21,777 nt of DNA from a virus, in the IMG/VR virus record IMGVR_UViG_3300036814_000109, positions 1 to 21,777 of that record; one strand, written 5' to 3'. Position 1 is the first letter of the stretch; each line of letters begins with the position of its first letter. The notes under the pieces are model-generated. The model made no database searches, had not been told where the DNA came from, and was given only the letters and a program-made list of their open reading frames with translations. The translations under genes and the position numbers were made by a program. This document shows positions 1-6,350 of this stretch, one piece after another.

Positions 1-19
1 ACACACGTCCTGACATCAT

Positions 20-48
20 TTGACATGTCTCACCATTTCCTCTATACT
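20..48 (+). promoter_or_regulatory. strong sigma70-type promoter
   Basis: TTGACA at 20-25 is followed by exactly 17 nt and then TATACT at 43-48. This is a perfect -35 box and a 5/6 -10 box at optimal spacing. TGACAT occurs twice (11-16 and 21-26) one helical turn apart, the second copy overlapping the -35 box, which could be a bound site. The predicted transcript starts near 55 and gives a leader of about 90 nt before the ATG at 146. It would drive the DUF3150/MoxR/DUF2201 cluster using host RNA polymerase. It is the best promoter match I found in the window. Confidence 0.75.
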
Positions 49-145
49 GGTTATGTTGGCGGGGGGTTCAACGGTTCCTCCTCCTGCCCTATGACAGGAA
101 GCCTCTCGTCAACAACCTAAACCAAATGGCACACAGGAGAACGAC

Positions 146-1063
146 ATGACAAATGAAGCAAATGTTAGTGCCGCACTAACAAACGAACCTGCGGTTACAG
201 CACCATCCATCGGCTCTTCATCTATGTTGGTAGAGTTAAGCATCAGTACATGGACTGGGCGCAAGCTAGACAAGCGTGCGTCAAAAGATGTCACCATGAC
301 CAACCATGCCGATGCAGGTATCGCAAACGTCCACAAGAAACTACTGGGCAATTGCGATGAACTCGCGGCGGTACAGAAGTTTACCGCTAATGTTCGTAAC
401 CTACATTACAGCATGACAATGCCGTGGTCTGATACTGGCCTTCGATTACTACCAACTGCTCAGTATTTCAAATACCACCAAGCCATGACCGAGGTTCAGA
501 ACGAGTACAGCCGAATGGTCCAGACCTTCATGGGCGCATATGACTGGGCGATCAGTCAGTCACAGGCACGGCTTGGCAACTTGTTTTCACACGATGACTA
601 TCCATCAGCGGAGAGCATAGCCAATAAGTTTAACTTTCGCTTCTCATATATACCGCTACCAGATGCAGGTGATTTCAGGGTGGACATAGGTAATGAGGGT
701 AACGAGTTAGTACGTAAGCACTATCAGACCTACTACTCTGAGCAATTGACCAACGCCATGAATGACGTATGGCAACGAGCGTTCAAAGCATTGACCAAGA
801 TGTCAGAGCGTCTCGACTATGCCGATCACGAACAGAAGAAAGTGTTTCGTGACACGCTAGTGTCCAACGTGGTCGATCTCGTCGATCTATTGGATGTATG
901 CAACGTAACAGGTGACAGTCAGATGTCAGCGATGCGCATGAAACTGGACGATACCCTACGTGGTGTTACACCAGACGCATTGCGCGAGGATGAATACCTT
1001 CGCGCAGAAACTAAACGCGCTGTCGATGATGTCATCAAAGCACTTCCATCAATTGATCTTTAA
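146..1063 (+). CDS. DUF3150-like protein, first gene of the MoxR/VWA cluster
   Basis: A 305-residue protein with no signal peptide or membrane segment. The start is supported by AGGAGA at 135-140, five bases before the ATG. After a variable 28-residue N-terminus, the segment LVELSISTWTGRK (about 28-40) and the later FSYIPLPDAGDFRV (about 166-179) resemble DUF3150 proteins, which are found next to MoxR-type ATPases in phages. This is recognition from memory, not a search. The biochemical function of DUF3150 is unknown. Being first in the operon before an AAA+ ATPase and a VWA protein suggests it is a partner or substrate adaptor of that machine. A GTTAGTG-N3-CACTAAC palindrome lies inside codons 7-12 and is translated as part of NVSAALT, so the N-terminus may be shaped by a nucleic-acid signal. 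Sure that it codes, moderate on the family. Confidence 0.85.
   Translation: MTNEANVSAALTNEPAVTAPSIGSSSMLVELSISTWTGRKLDKRASKDVTMTNHADAGIANVHKKLLGNCDELAAVQKFTANVRNLHYSMTMPWSDTGLRLLPTAQYFKYHQAMTEVQNEYSRMVQTFMGAYDWAISQSQARLGNLFSHDDYPSAESIANKFNFRFSYIPLPDAGDFRVDIGNEGNELVRKHYQTYYSEQLTNAMNDVWQRAFKALTKMSERLDYADHEQKKVFRDTLVSNVVDLVDLLDVCNVTGDSQMSAMRMKLDDTLRGVTPDALREDEYLRAETKRAVDDVIKALPSIDL
164..180. repeat. palindrome GTTAGTG-CCG-CACTAAC, copy 1
   Basis: Perfect 7-bp arms around the spacer CCG, starting 18 nt after the A of the start codon at 146 and lying within the coding sequence. It belongs to a five-copy dispersed family whose arms never vary. As DNA it resembles an operator; as RNA it would form a 7-bp hairpin with a 3-nt loop just downstream of the initiation site. 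Confidence 0.85.
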
Positions 1064-1066
1064 TCA

Positions 1067-1083
1067 GTTAGTGCCGCACTAAC
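1067..1083. repeat. palindrome GTTAGTG-CCG-CACTAAC, copy 2
   Basis: Identical to copy 1, including the CCG centre. It fills the 39-bp gap between the stop of the DUF3150-like gene (1063) and the ribosome-binding site of the MoxR gene (GGGAGA about 1091-1096). It could act as an operator, or as an RNA hairpin setting relative expression of the two genes. Confidence 0.85.
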
Positions 1084-1102
1084 AAATCAAGGGAGAAATG
1101 TC

Positions 1103-2194
1103 ATGACTTTAGCAATTCAAATGTACGCACTTAGCTTAGACCAGATTGCAACAGCAATACTCAACGGTGGGCATAAGCGCACCATCCTTGTCCAAGGGCA
1201 CATGGGTACAGGTAAGTCATCACTACTTACCACGTTATCACGTGACCTACCCAAGCACACACCGTGCTACTTCGACTGTACTACCAAGGACTTGGGCGAC
1301 ATCACCATACCTAAGATGTCCAAGCTAGACGACGCCGATTACGTTTCATACGCCACCAACGAGGAACTGGGCGCACACCACAAGACCCCTATCATTCTCA
1401 TGATCGACGAGTATGGCAAGGCCAACCCTGCGGTGAAGAACGCGTTACTACGTGTCATGTTGGAGCGCAAGATCGGTGGGTACACACTACACCCTGACAG
1501 CATAGTGTTTGCTACAACTAACCTTGGGGCTGAGGGTGTCGGTGATCTAATACCACCAATCGCACGGAACCGGATCACGGTGGTCACCGCACGTAAACCT
1601 GACAACACAGAGTGGATCGAGTGGGGTATCAACAACGGTGTTGACCACACACTACTTGGTTGGTGCAAGGACAACCCCCATTTGTTTCATGGGTTCGAGG
1701 ATGTCAAAGACCCCGATGACAACCCCTACATCTACCACCCCAAGCAACAACGCACCGCGTTTGTGACACCGCGCTCACTTGAAGCCGCATCCGACTGGCT
1801 CAAGACACGAGAGTGCTTCGATGATCAGACGTTAACAGGTTTACTCATGGGTACCATTGGTGAACGTGGCGCGATGGACTTGATGGCCTTTGTCAAACTG
1901 GCTGATCAACTACCGTCATTGCAATCTATCAAGGACGATCCCAAGAACGCCAAGGTACCAGACAGTGCCGCCGCCGTGTGTATGGTTGTTTACCGTACAT
2001 TGTCCACGATGGGGAGCGATTGGATCGACTCATGGATGGACTACATGGTGCGTCTCGATAAGGAAGCACAAGGTATGTTCGCCAATGGTTGTAGTGCCGA
2101 GAAGTACGCGCACCGCAGGATCGTGATGACCAACAAGAAGTTTACTCAATGGGCGATGGACAACAACTACATGTTCGCCGCCGACAAGAAATAG
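1103..2194 (+). CDS. MoxR-type AAA+ ATPase
   Basis: A 363-residue cytoplasmic AAA+ ATPase. Visible motifs are Walker A GHMGTGKSS (32-40), Walker B ILMIDEYG (98-105), sensor-1 ATTN (137-140) and arginine-finger-like RNR (155-157). The layout fits the AAA_5/MoxR group, which works with VWA-domain proteins to remodel or activate target complexes (RavA-ViaA and NorQ-NorD are bacterial examples). Here the VWA partner would be the DUF2201-type protein at 2799. The start uses GGGAGA a few bases upstream. Its target in the infected cell cannot be read from sequence. N4-like phages also carry a MoxR/VWA pair, so the combination is known in phages, though its role is unclear. All catalytic motifs look intact. 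Confidence 0.93.
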   Translation: MTLAIQMYALSLDQIATAILNGGHKRTILVQGHMGTGKSSLLTTLSRDLPKHTPCYFDCTTKDLGDITIPKMSKLDDADYVSYATNEELGAHHKTPIILMIDEYGKANPAVKNALLRVMLERKIGGYTLHPDSIVFATTNLGAEGVGDLIPPIARNRITVVTARKPDNTEWIEWGINNGVDHTLLGWCKDNPHLFHGFEDVKDPDDNPYIYHPKQQRTAFVTPRSLEAASDWLKTRECFDDQTLTGLLMGTIGERGAMDLMAFVKLADQLPSLQSIKDDPKNAKVPDSAAAVCMVVYRTLSTMGSDWIDSWMDYMVRLDKEAQGMFANGCSAEKYAHRRIVMTNKKFTQWAMDNNYMFAADKK

Positions 2195-2205
2195 GGAGAA
2201 GCACA

Positions 2206-2298
2206 ATGACTGAAGATGAACAGGTAGAATACCTTGGTGACATTGCGATGCCAGCAACTAACTGCAGGAAGGAGCAACAAGATGAGCAAGCTAGATGA
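2206..2298 (+). CDS. 30-residue ORF between MoxR and Sel1 genes
   Basis: A short reading frame, MTEDEQVEYLGDIAM then PATNCRKEQQDEQAR, with a good ribosome-binding site (GGGAGAAGCACA before the ATG). It begins 11 nt after the MoxR stop and overlaps the start of the Sel1 gene by 17 nt, so it may couple translation of that gene. The peptide is acidic at the N-terminus and charged throughout. No family is recognised. It may be a real micro-protein or only a translational-coupling leader. Confidence 0.45.
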   Translation: MTEDEQVEYLGDIAMPATNCRKEQQDEQAR

Positions 2299-2815
2299 AA
2301 TTAGTCACGACGTAAAAGAGGCGCTGCAGATAACAACCCTAGCCTTCACGCTTTTGGCAAAACGCGACATATATTCAAATGAAGCCTTGGAAATGGCCGC
2401 TGAGCACATGGAACATAACGCAAAACACGACAAAGAAACGGGGGACGAACTACTGTTACTGGCTACAATAATACGCAACGGGATTGTGGACTGTAACGGT
2501 GCCCCAACCGGAACAAACCCAAGAAGCGAGAAGTTGGACTTACTTAAGCAGCACGCAGAACAAGGTGATGCGGAAGCGCAGTTCAATCTTGGTGTGATGT
2601 ACGACAACGGTGATGGCGTAGCGCAGAACTACGCCGAAGCTGTGCGCTGGTACCGGCTAGCAGCAAAGCAGGGTTATGCGGTTGCGCAGAACTATCTTGG
2701 CGCGATGTACGACAACGGTGAGGGCGTAGAGCGGGACCATGAGGAAGCTGTGCGATGGTACCGGCTAGCAGATGGACAGGAAAATGAAGGAGAAGACTAT
2801 GTTAGCTATAGGTAA
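2282..2815 (+). CDS. Sel1-repeat protein
   Basis: A 177-residue protein starting at the ATG preceded by AAGGAG (2269-2274) with 7-nt spacing. The longer in-frame TTG start at 2234 has no such site. Residues 1-80 form a charged, helical N-terminal region not recognised as a family. Residues 95-130 and 131-166 are two 36-residue Sel1-type (TPR-like) repeats with the A-x2-LG-x-MYDNG-x-GV and EAVRWYRLA signatures. Sel1 repeats are alpha-solenoid protein-interaction modules. The protein sits between the MoxR ATPase and its likely VWA partner, and its end overlaps the next gene by 17 nt, so an adaptor role in that complex is a reasonable inference. No signal peptide is seen. Confidence 0.85.
   Translation: MSKLDEISHDVKEALQITTLAFTLLAKRDIYSNEALEMAAEHMEHNAKHDKETGDELLLLATIIRNGIVDCNGAPTGTNPRSEKLDLLKQHAEQGDAEAQFNLGVMYDNGDGVAQNYAEAVRWYRLAAKQGYAVAQNYLGAMYDNGEGVERDHEEAVRWYRLADGQENEGEDYVSYR
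2597..2771 (+). repeat. recent 108-bp internal duplication (Sel1 units)
   Basis: The two Sel1 units are similar at DNA level with a 108-bp period. A 17-mer at 2597-2613 recurs exactly at 2705-2721, and the 28 bases at 2636-2663 recur at 2744-2771 with one mismatch. Near-identity that includes silent positions points to recent duplication or gene conversion rather than ancient repeat divergence. Confidence 0.8.
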
Positions 2816-4058
2816 ACAGCTTACCCCAGAGCAACGACTGTCCAAAGCTGTCGTTGACATCATGGGCAACCCTAAATACGTCGCTCTCGCAGGTGTCCTC
2901 ATGATCGGTGATCGTTCAGTGGTGGACAACATACCAACGGCATGTACCAACGGGCGTGACGAGACGTATGGGCGAGCCTATGTTGACTCGCTCAACGATG
3001 CAGAACTACGGTTCCTTGTGCTTCATGAGGTTTACCATAAGCTGTATAAACACCTTACTACATGGCGACATCTGTACGACCAAGATGGAGAGCTTGCCAA
3101 TCAAGCGTGTGACTATGTAATCAACATCAAGATTACAGATGACAACCCAGATGGTTGGGCAGTCATGCCCGAAGGTGGGTGCCTCGATGTGAAGTACCGT
3201 GACTGGGACAGCGCCGCAGTCTTTATTGACCGACGTGATAACGGCTCACCACAAAACGGCAACGATGACACCTGTCAAGATAGCATAGTACCCACAGGTG
3301 ATAACGGCTCACCCCAAGATGGCGACGAGGGGTCAGGTGATTCATCACCTAAAGGTTTCGACAGCCATGACTGGGATGGTGCCGCCGAACTTACACCAGA
3401 TGAGAAGCGCGAGTTAGCACGTGATGTTGACGAGGCAATACGCCAAGGCGCGTTGATCGCAGGTAAGATGGGCAGTGGTGGTGATCGTGACCTTGAGGAT
3501 TTGCTAGCGCCGCAGATAGATTGGCGCGAGGTATTGCGTGAGTTTATTCAGACCACATGCGCAGGTAATGACTACTCAACATGGCAACGACCTAACAGGC
3601 GTTACGTGTCATCAGGTTATTATATGCCCTCCGGTGTATCCGAGAAAGTTGCCTGTATAGCCGAGCACAACGACATGTCCGGTTCCATCGGTAAGCGTGA
3701 ACAACAGATCATGATAAGTGAGCTGGTTGGTATCTGTGAGGCGGTTAAGCCTGACGAGTTACACGTAAGCTATTGGGACACCAAAGTGTGTGGGTATGAG
3801 AAGTACGCTGGTGATGAACTGGATACGGTTGCGTCTAAGACAAAACCTGTAGGTGGTGGCGGCACTGACGTGCGTTGTGTACCGCAGTATCTTCGTGAGA
3901 ACGGTATCAAGCCGCAAGCCTCTATCGTGTTTACAGATGGCTACATCTACGGCGGTTGGGGTACGTGGGATCATCCTGTGTTGTGGGTGATCGTGGATAA
4001 CAAGAATGCCAAGCCTGATACAGGTAAGTACATAAACATAACATCAAGGGAGATGTAA
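2799..4058 (+). CDS. DUF2201-type putative metallopeptidase with VWA-like domain
   Basis: A 419-residue protein. The start at 2799 is chosen because AAGGAG (2787-2792) lies 6 nt upstream; the in-frame ATG at 2772 lies further inside the Sel1 gene. The N-terminal domain carries a zinc-type HEVYH motif (76-80) in LRFLVLHEVYHKLYKHL. A low-complexity Asp/Gly/Ser/Pro linker spans about 147-190 and contains a repeated DNGSPQ. The C-terminal domain has a complete MIDAS-like metal site: DMSGS (292-296), T356 in GGGGTD and D380 in FTDG. This order matches DUF2201 proteins, which are commonly paired with MoxR ATPases. The VWA part would contact the ATPase and the HExxH part could cleave or merely bind a substrate. 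Actual proteolysis is unproven for the family. Confidence 0.88.
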   Translation: MLAIGKQLTPEQRLSKAVVDIMGNPKYVALAGVLMIGDRSVVDNIPTACTNGRDETYGRAYVDSLNDAELRFLVLHEVYHKLYKHLTTWRHLYDQDGELANQACDYVINIKITDDNPDGWAVMPEGGCLDVKYRDWDSAAVFIDRRDNGSPQNGNDDTCQDSIVPTGDNGSPQDGDEGSGDSSPKGFDSHDWDGAAELTPDEKRELARDVDEAIRQGALIAGKMGSGGDRDLEDLLAPQIDWREVLREFIQTTCAGNDYSTWQRPNRRYVSSGYYMPSGVSEKVACIAEHNDMSGSIGKREQQIMISELVGICEAVKPDELHVSYWDTKVCGYEKYAGDELDTVASKTKPVGGGGTDVRCVPQYLRENGIKPQASIVFTDGYIYGGWGTWDHPVLWVIVDNKNAKPDTGKYINITSREM

Positions 4059-4059
4059 C

Positions 4060-4218
4060 ATGGACTACCAAGAAGCATTGAAGCTAATGGAAGAAACTGT
4101 AGCGCATAGGGTGCACCAGTTAATGACTGAAGAAAACAGAAGCAAAGCAGAGCAGGGTGAAATGAATAGACGCGCACAACAAGTACATGATGCGTTCAAC
4201 AAAATCAGAAACGGCTAA
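4060..4218 (+). CDS. small hypothetical protein, 52 residues
   Basis: Begins 2 nt after the DUF2201 stop with AGGGAG seven bases before the ATG. The predicted protein (MDYQEALKLMEETVAHRVHQ at the start) is charged and almost wholly helical, with no membrane segment and no recognised family. The tight spacing and good ribosome-binding site support a real gene co-expressed with the MoxR/DUF2201 cluster. Confidence 0.65.
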   Translation: MDYQEALKLMEETVAHRVHQLMTEENRSKAEQGEMNRRAQQVHDAFNKIRNG

Positions 4219-4235
4219 GTTTAAGGAGAACGACA

Positions 4236-5099
4236 ATGGCTGGATATGAATACAAACTTGTTAGTGGCGCACTAACAACAGACCGTACAGTTAGTGCGTG
4301 GGACGGTATTTCTACACCCTTTGCTGAGCGGGTATGTAAAGAGTTACGTGTGAAGATGCACCCACGTGACTCCCAAAGTTACTGGATATACCGAGACGAT
4401 TGCCCCTACGTGTTGGGGTGGGTTGGATATGGTGACTACCAAAAGGCTGGTGATGGTACGCCCATGTATGTGGTGCAAGCACGCACGATTGTGAACGGTA
4501 AGTATGCTGAGTACCACCACCAACACTTCATGAAGATGTCTACTAACTTCAACGTGGCAGTACGTAATGCTAAGAAGTTTATACGTATGATGTCACCACA
4601 CGAGCTAGCAGCCACACGTCTACGAGACGCATCCAATGCAGTAAATGATGTGGTGGGTACGGCCTACACTAGGTTCGCCGAGACACGTAACGTGCTCGAC
4701 ATCAACGGCATCCAACCTGCTTTACTCACTGAACTACGTCACCTAATGAATAGTAACCACAAGTTTATAGATGCCATGTTTGGTGAGAACCTAGCTACGT
4801 TCTTTGCTAAGCAAGATGAGTGGGTTAGATTGAAGCAACGCACCGTGCTAATGCGGTTTATCCGTGTGTATGACCGCGCGGATCAGCAAGTGTTTGACGT
4901 TATCGACATCGACCCCGAAGAGTACGGGTATCAGCCCCGCAGCATAGCGATCAGTGGTGAAGCAAAACGGTACACGGCAGACACGTTACCCGAAGACATC
5001 ATGCAGAAACTTTCTGTGCTCAATATCCTGCAAGCCAATGATTACGTTGATGATGTTGGCTTCTCTGCGGGCGACGGTATGTTCTATGTCGTACAATAA
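4236..5099 (+). CDS. hypothetical protein, 287 residues
   Basis: A soluble protein of unknown family. It starts after AGGAGAACGACA (4224-4235), a 12-base leader shared exactly with the genes at 146 and 6351. A GTTAGTG-N3-CACTAAC palindrome lies in codons 9-14 and is read as LVSGALT, closely parallel to the NVSAALT of the first gene. The body mixes beta-rich stretches (YWIYRDDCPYVLGWVGYGDY, about 49-68, and MYVVQART) with a helical middle and ends in a second beta-rich part. Its place at the end of the MoxR cluster, before the terminator, suggests it belongs to the same transcription unit. No catalytic motif was recognised. Confidence 0.82.
   Translation: MAGYEYKLVSGALTTDRTVSAWDGISTPFAERVCKELRVKMHPRDSQSYWIYRDDCPYVLGWVGYGDYQKAGDGTPMYVVQARTIVNGKYAEYHHQHFMKMSTNFNVAVRNAKKFIRMMSPHELAATRLRDASNAVNDVVGTAYTRFAETRNVLDINGIQPALLTELRHLMNSNHKFIDAMFGENLATFFAKQDEWVRLKQRTVLMRFIRVYDRADQQVFDVIDIDPEEYGYQPRSIAISGEAKRYTADTLPEDIMQKLSVLNILQANDYVDDVGFSAGDGMFYVVQ
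4260..4276. repeat. palindrome GTTAGTG-GCG-CACTAAC, copy 3
   Basis: Perfect 7-bp arms with spacer GCG, inside the coding sequence 24 nt after the start at 4236. A lone left half-site, GTTAGTG, follows at 4290-4296, 30 bp (about three helical turns) downstream, in the same gene. Confidence 0.85.
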
Positions 5100-5352
5100 C
5101 GACTTACCACATGATGATAACGTATACCGTATTTACGTAAATCCACACACCAACACTATCGAGGTGTCATGTATTGGTATGGAAGTTGACAGTGCAGCCA
5201 GTGGAGAGTACCCTTCAGTGGATGACCTACCTTTGTGGATGCAAGAGAAGGTTGCCCTACTGATGATAACCCCATTGGATAAGCCAATCAGTGAGGTTGA
5301 AGGGGTAGGCAGACGGATTGATGCTAATGTTTATTGGGTGTTCCGTAGGTAA
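5086..5352 (+). CDS. hypothetical protein, 88 residues
   Basis: The likely start is the ATG at 5086, which overlaps the end of the preceding gene by 14 nt. The frame is open further upstream, but that part is a shadow of the 287-residue gene. No clear ribosome-binding site precedes it, so translation is probably coupled. The protein is small, acidic and beta-rich (VYRIYVNPHTNTIEVSCIGM), ending in YWVFRR. No family is recognised. It is the last gene before the terminator at 5374. Confidence 0.7.
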   Translation: MSYNNDLPHDDNVYRIYVNPHTNTIEVSCIGMEVDSAASGEYPSVDDLPLWMQEKVALLMITPLDKPISEVEGVGRRIDANVYWVFRR

Positions 5353-5353
5353 T

Positions 5354-5370
5354 GTTAGTGCGGCACTAAC
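5354..5370. repeat. palindrome GTTAGTG-CGG-CACTAAC, copy 4
   Basis: Perfect 7-bp arms with spacer CGG. It begins 2 nt after the stop codon at 5352 and ends 4 nt before the terminator stem. It could be an operator for the downstream nuclease gene, or an upstream stem that changes how the terminator folds. Confidence 0.85.
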
Positions 5371-5373
5371 AAG

Positions 5374-5410
5374 CGGGGGGTGGTTCGCCATCCCCCGACT
5401 TTGATTTTGA
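5374..5410 (+). terminator. intrinsic terminator with UUCG loop
   Basis: A 10-bp stem (5374-5383 with 5388-5397, one G-U pair) closes on a TTCG tetraloop and is very GC rich. It is followed by an interrupted T-rich tract (ACTTTGATTTTGAT). It lies between the 88-residue gene and the VRR-NUC gene, so it probably ends the MoxR-cluster transcript wholly or in part. The T tract is imperfect, so readthrough is likely. Confidence 0.65.
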
Positions 5411-5434
5411 TACCAGTTCCGAGGAAATCGCCCG

Positions 5435-5767
5435 ATGACACCAGAAGCAAAAGTTAAGAAGAAAGTAACGGTGCACCTAAAGACGTTAGGAGCCTATTAC
5501 TTCTACCCAGTTACAGGTGGATACGGTAAGAGTGGCGTTCCTGACATCATTGGATGCTACGAGGGTAAGTTCTTTGGTATAGAATGTAAGGCAGGTAAAA
5601 ATAAACCAACTCCCTTACAAGAAAAGAATTTATCTGATATAAAAGCTAACGATGGCATAAGTCTTGTCATTAACGAAGACAATATAGATGACGTGTTGAT
5701 CTATGTTGGCGGTAAGTACCGCGACCCACGACAGTTAGAGTTAGATTTTGAAGGCTCACCTGTTTAG
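5435..5767 (+). CDS. VRR-NUC family nuclease
   Basis: A 110-residue stand-alone VRR-NUC domain of the PD-(D/E)XK superfamily. The core is GVPDIIGCYEGKFFGIECKA (35-53-ish): P36-D37 form the PD element and E50-x-K52 the ExK element, with Q62 further along. Such short phage enzymes are structure-selective or dsDNA nucleases and some resolve branched DNA, which fits the nearby helicase and RecB-like nuclease. The start has GAGG (5421-5424) about 10 nt upstream. It is the first gene after the terminator at 5374. All active-site residues I would expect are present. Confidence 0.9.
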   Translation: MTPEAKVKKKVTVHLKTLGAYYFYPVTGGYGKSGVPDIIGCYEGKFFGIECKAGKNKPTPLQEKNLSDIKANDGISLVINEDNIDDVLIYVGGKYRDPRQLELDFEGSPV

Positions 5768-5791
5768 ACACTGCAAAAATTGGAGGTTGTT

Positions 5792-6103
5792 ATGGGATAC
5801 ACCGAAGAAGGTATCGGTTATCAGCGTAGAGATACAAGTCTCGCCGCCGCTGAAGATAACGCAGGTAAGAAAGTTACTTTACGCGAACAAGTCTACACAC
5901 TACTAACCAAATCACCTACCCCAATGAGCACTGAGGAAATCGCGCATCACCTAGAGCGTCCTTATGTTTCAGTCCAACCACGTCTATCTGAGTTATCAAA
6001 TGATCTTCGTGTAAGAGATAGCGGAAGGCGCGGCAAAACCCGATGGGGTAAGGCGTGCATCCTATGGGAGGTGCCACATGGCGAAGCAACGCACCAAAGC
6101 TGA
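5792..6103 (+). CDS. winged-helix DNA-binding protein
   Basis: A 103-residue protein. The start at 5792 is chosen because GGAGG sits 6 nt upstream; an in-frame TTG at 5780 lies inside that site. The segment from about residue 31 (LREQVYTLLTKSPTPMSTEE, then IAHHLERPYVSVQPRLSEL) has the spacing of a winged helix-turn-helix, and the GKTRWGK stretch would be the wing. It probably binds DNA, as a small regulator or nucleoprotein component; no effector domain is present. It is a candidate for recognising one of the repeats described here, but nothing shows this directly. Confidence 0.78.
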   Translation: MGYTEEGIGYQRRDTSLAAAEDNAGKKVTLREQVYTLLTKSPTPMSTEEIAHHLERPYVSVQPRLSELSNDLRVRDSGRRGKTRWGKACILWEVPHGEATHQS

Positions 6104-6230
6104 ATGGATGGCTATCGCAAATCATTGCGTCGAGGCTTATCTGATTGCTCCGAAGTATTCGCCGATGCGGTTGTTCTTTTCGTGGGGTGAGAAGTACGCA
6201 AGAAAGCAAGCCGCACAATCCTCCAAATAA
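6078..6230 (+). CDS. small basic hypothetical protein, 50 residues
   Basis: Starts at an ATG preceded by GGGAGG with 6-nt spacing and overlaps the end of the winged-helix gene by 26 nt. The protein begins MAKQRTKAEWMAIANHCVEA and is basic at both ends. No family is recognised and no membrane segment is convincing. The good ribosome-binding site and overlap suggest a real co-translated gene. Confidence 0.55.
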   Translation: MAKQRTKAEWMAIANHCVEAYLIAPKYSPMRLFFSWGEKYARKQAAQSSK

Positions 6231-6237
6231 GCCAAAG

Positions 6238-6330
6238 GGTCGCGGAAAGATTTTGGTCGCGGAAAGATACAGGAGAACGAGCCGGACCTTAACCGTACGA
6301 GGGTCTTGTGGTCATTTGTTATATCGTACG
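6238..6330. repeat. non-coding block with direct and inverted repeats
   Basis: The 120-bp gap 6231-6350 holds a 14-bp direct repeat GGTCGCGGAAAGAT at 6238-6251 and 6255-6268 (17-bp period). It also holds an inverted repeat CGTACGA (6294-6300) / TCGTACG (6324-6330). An SD-like AGGAGAACGA at 6271-6280 has no start codon after it, and the complete leader AGGAGAACGACA follows at 6337-6348. It looks like a control region for the genes from 6351 onward. No good -35/-10 pair was found in it. Confidence 0.6.
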
Positions 6331-6350
6331 TGCAATAGGAGAACGACATC

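Noticed and set aside
2772-2798. Upstream ATG of the DUF2201 gene (2772)
   Set aside because: The ATG at 2799 has AAGGAG at ideal spacing. The extra residues are the Sel1 gene read in another frame.
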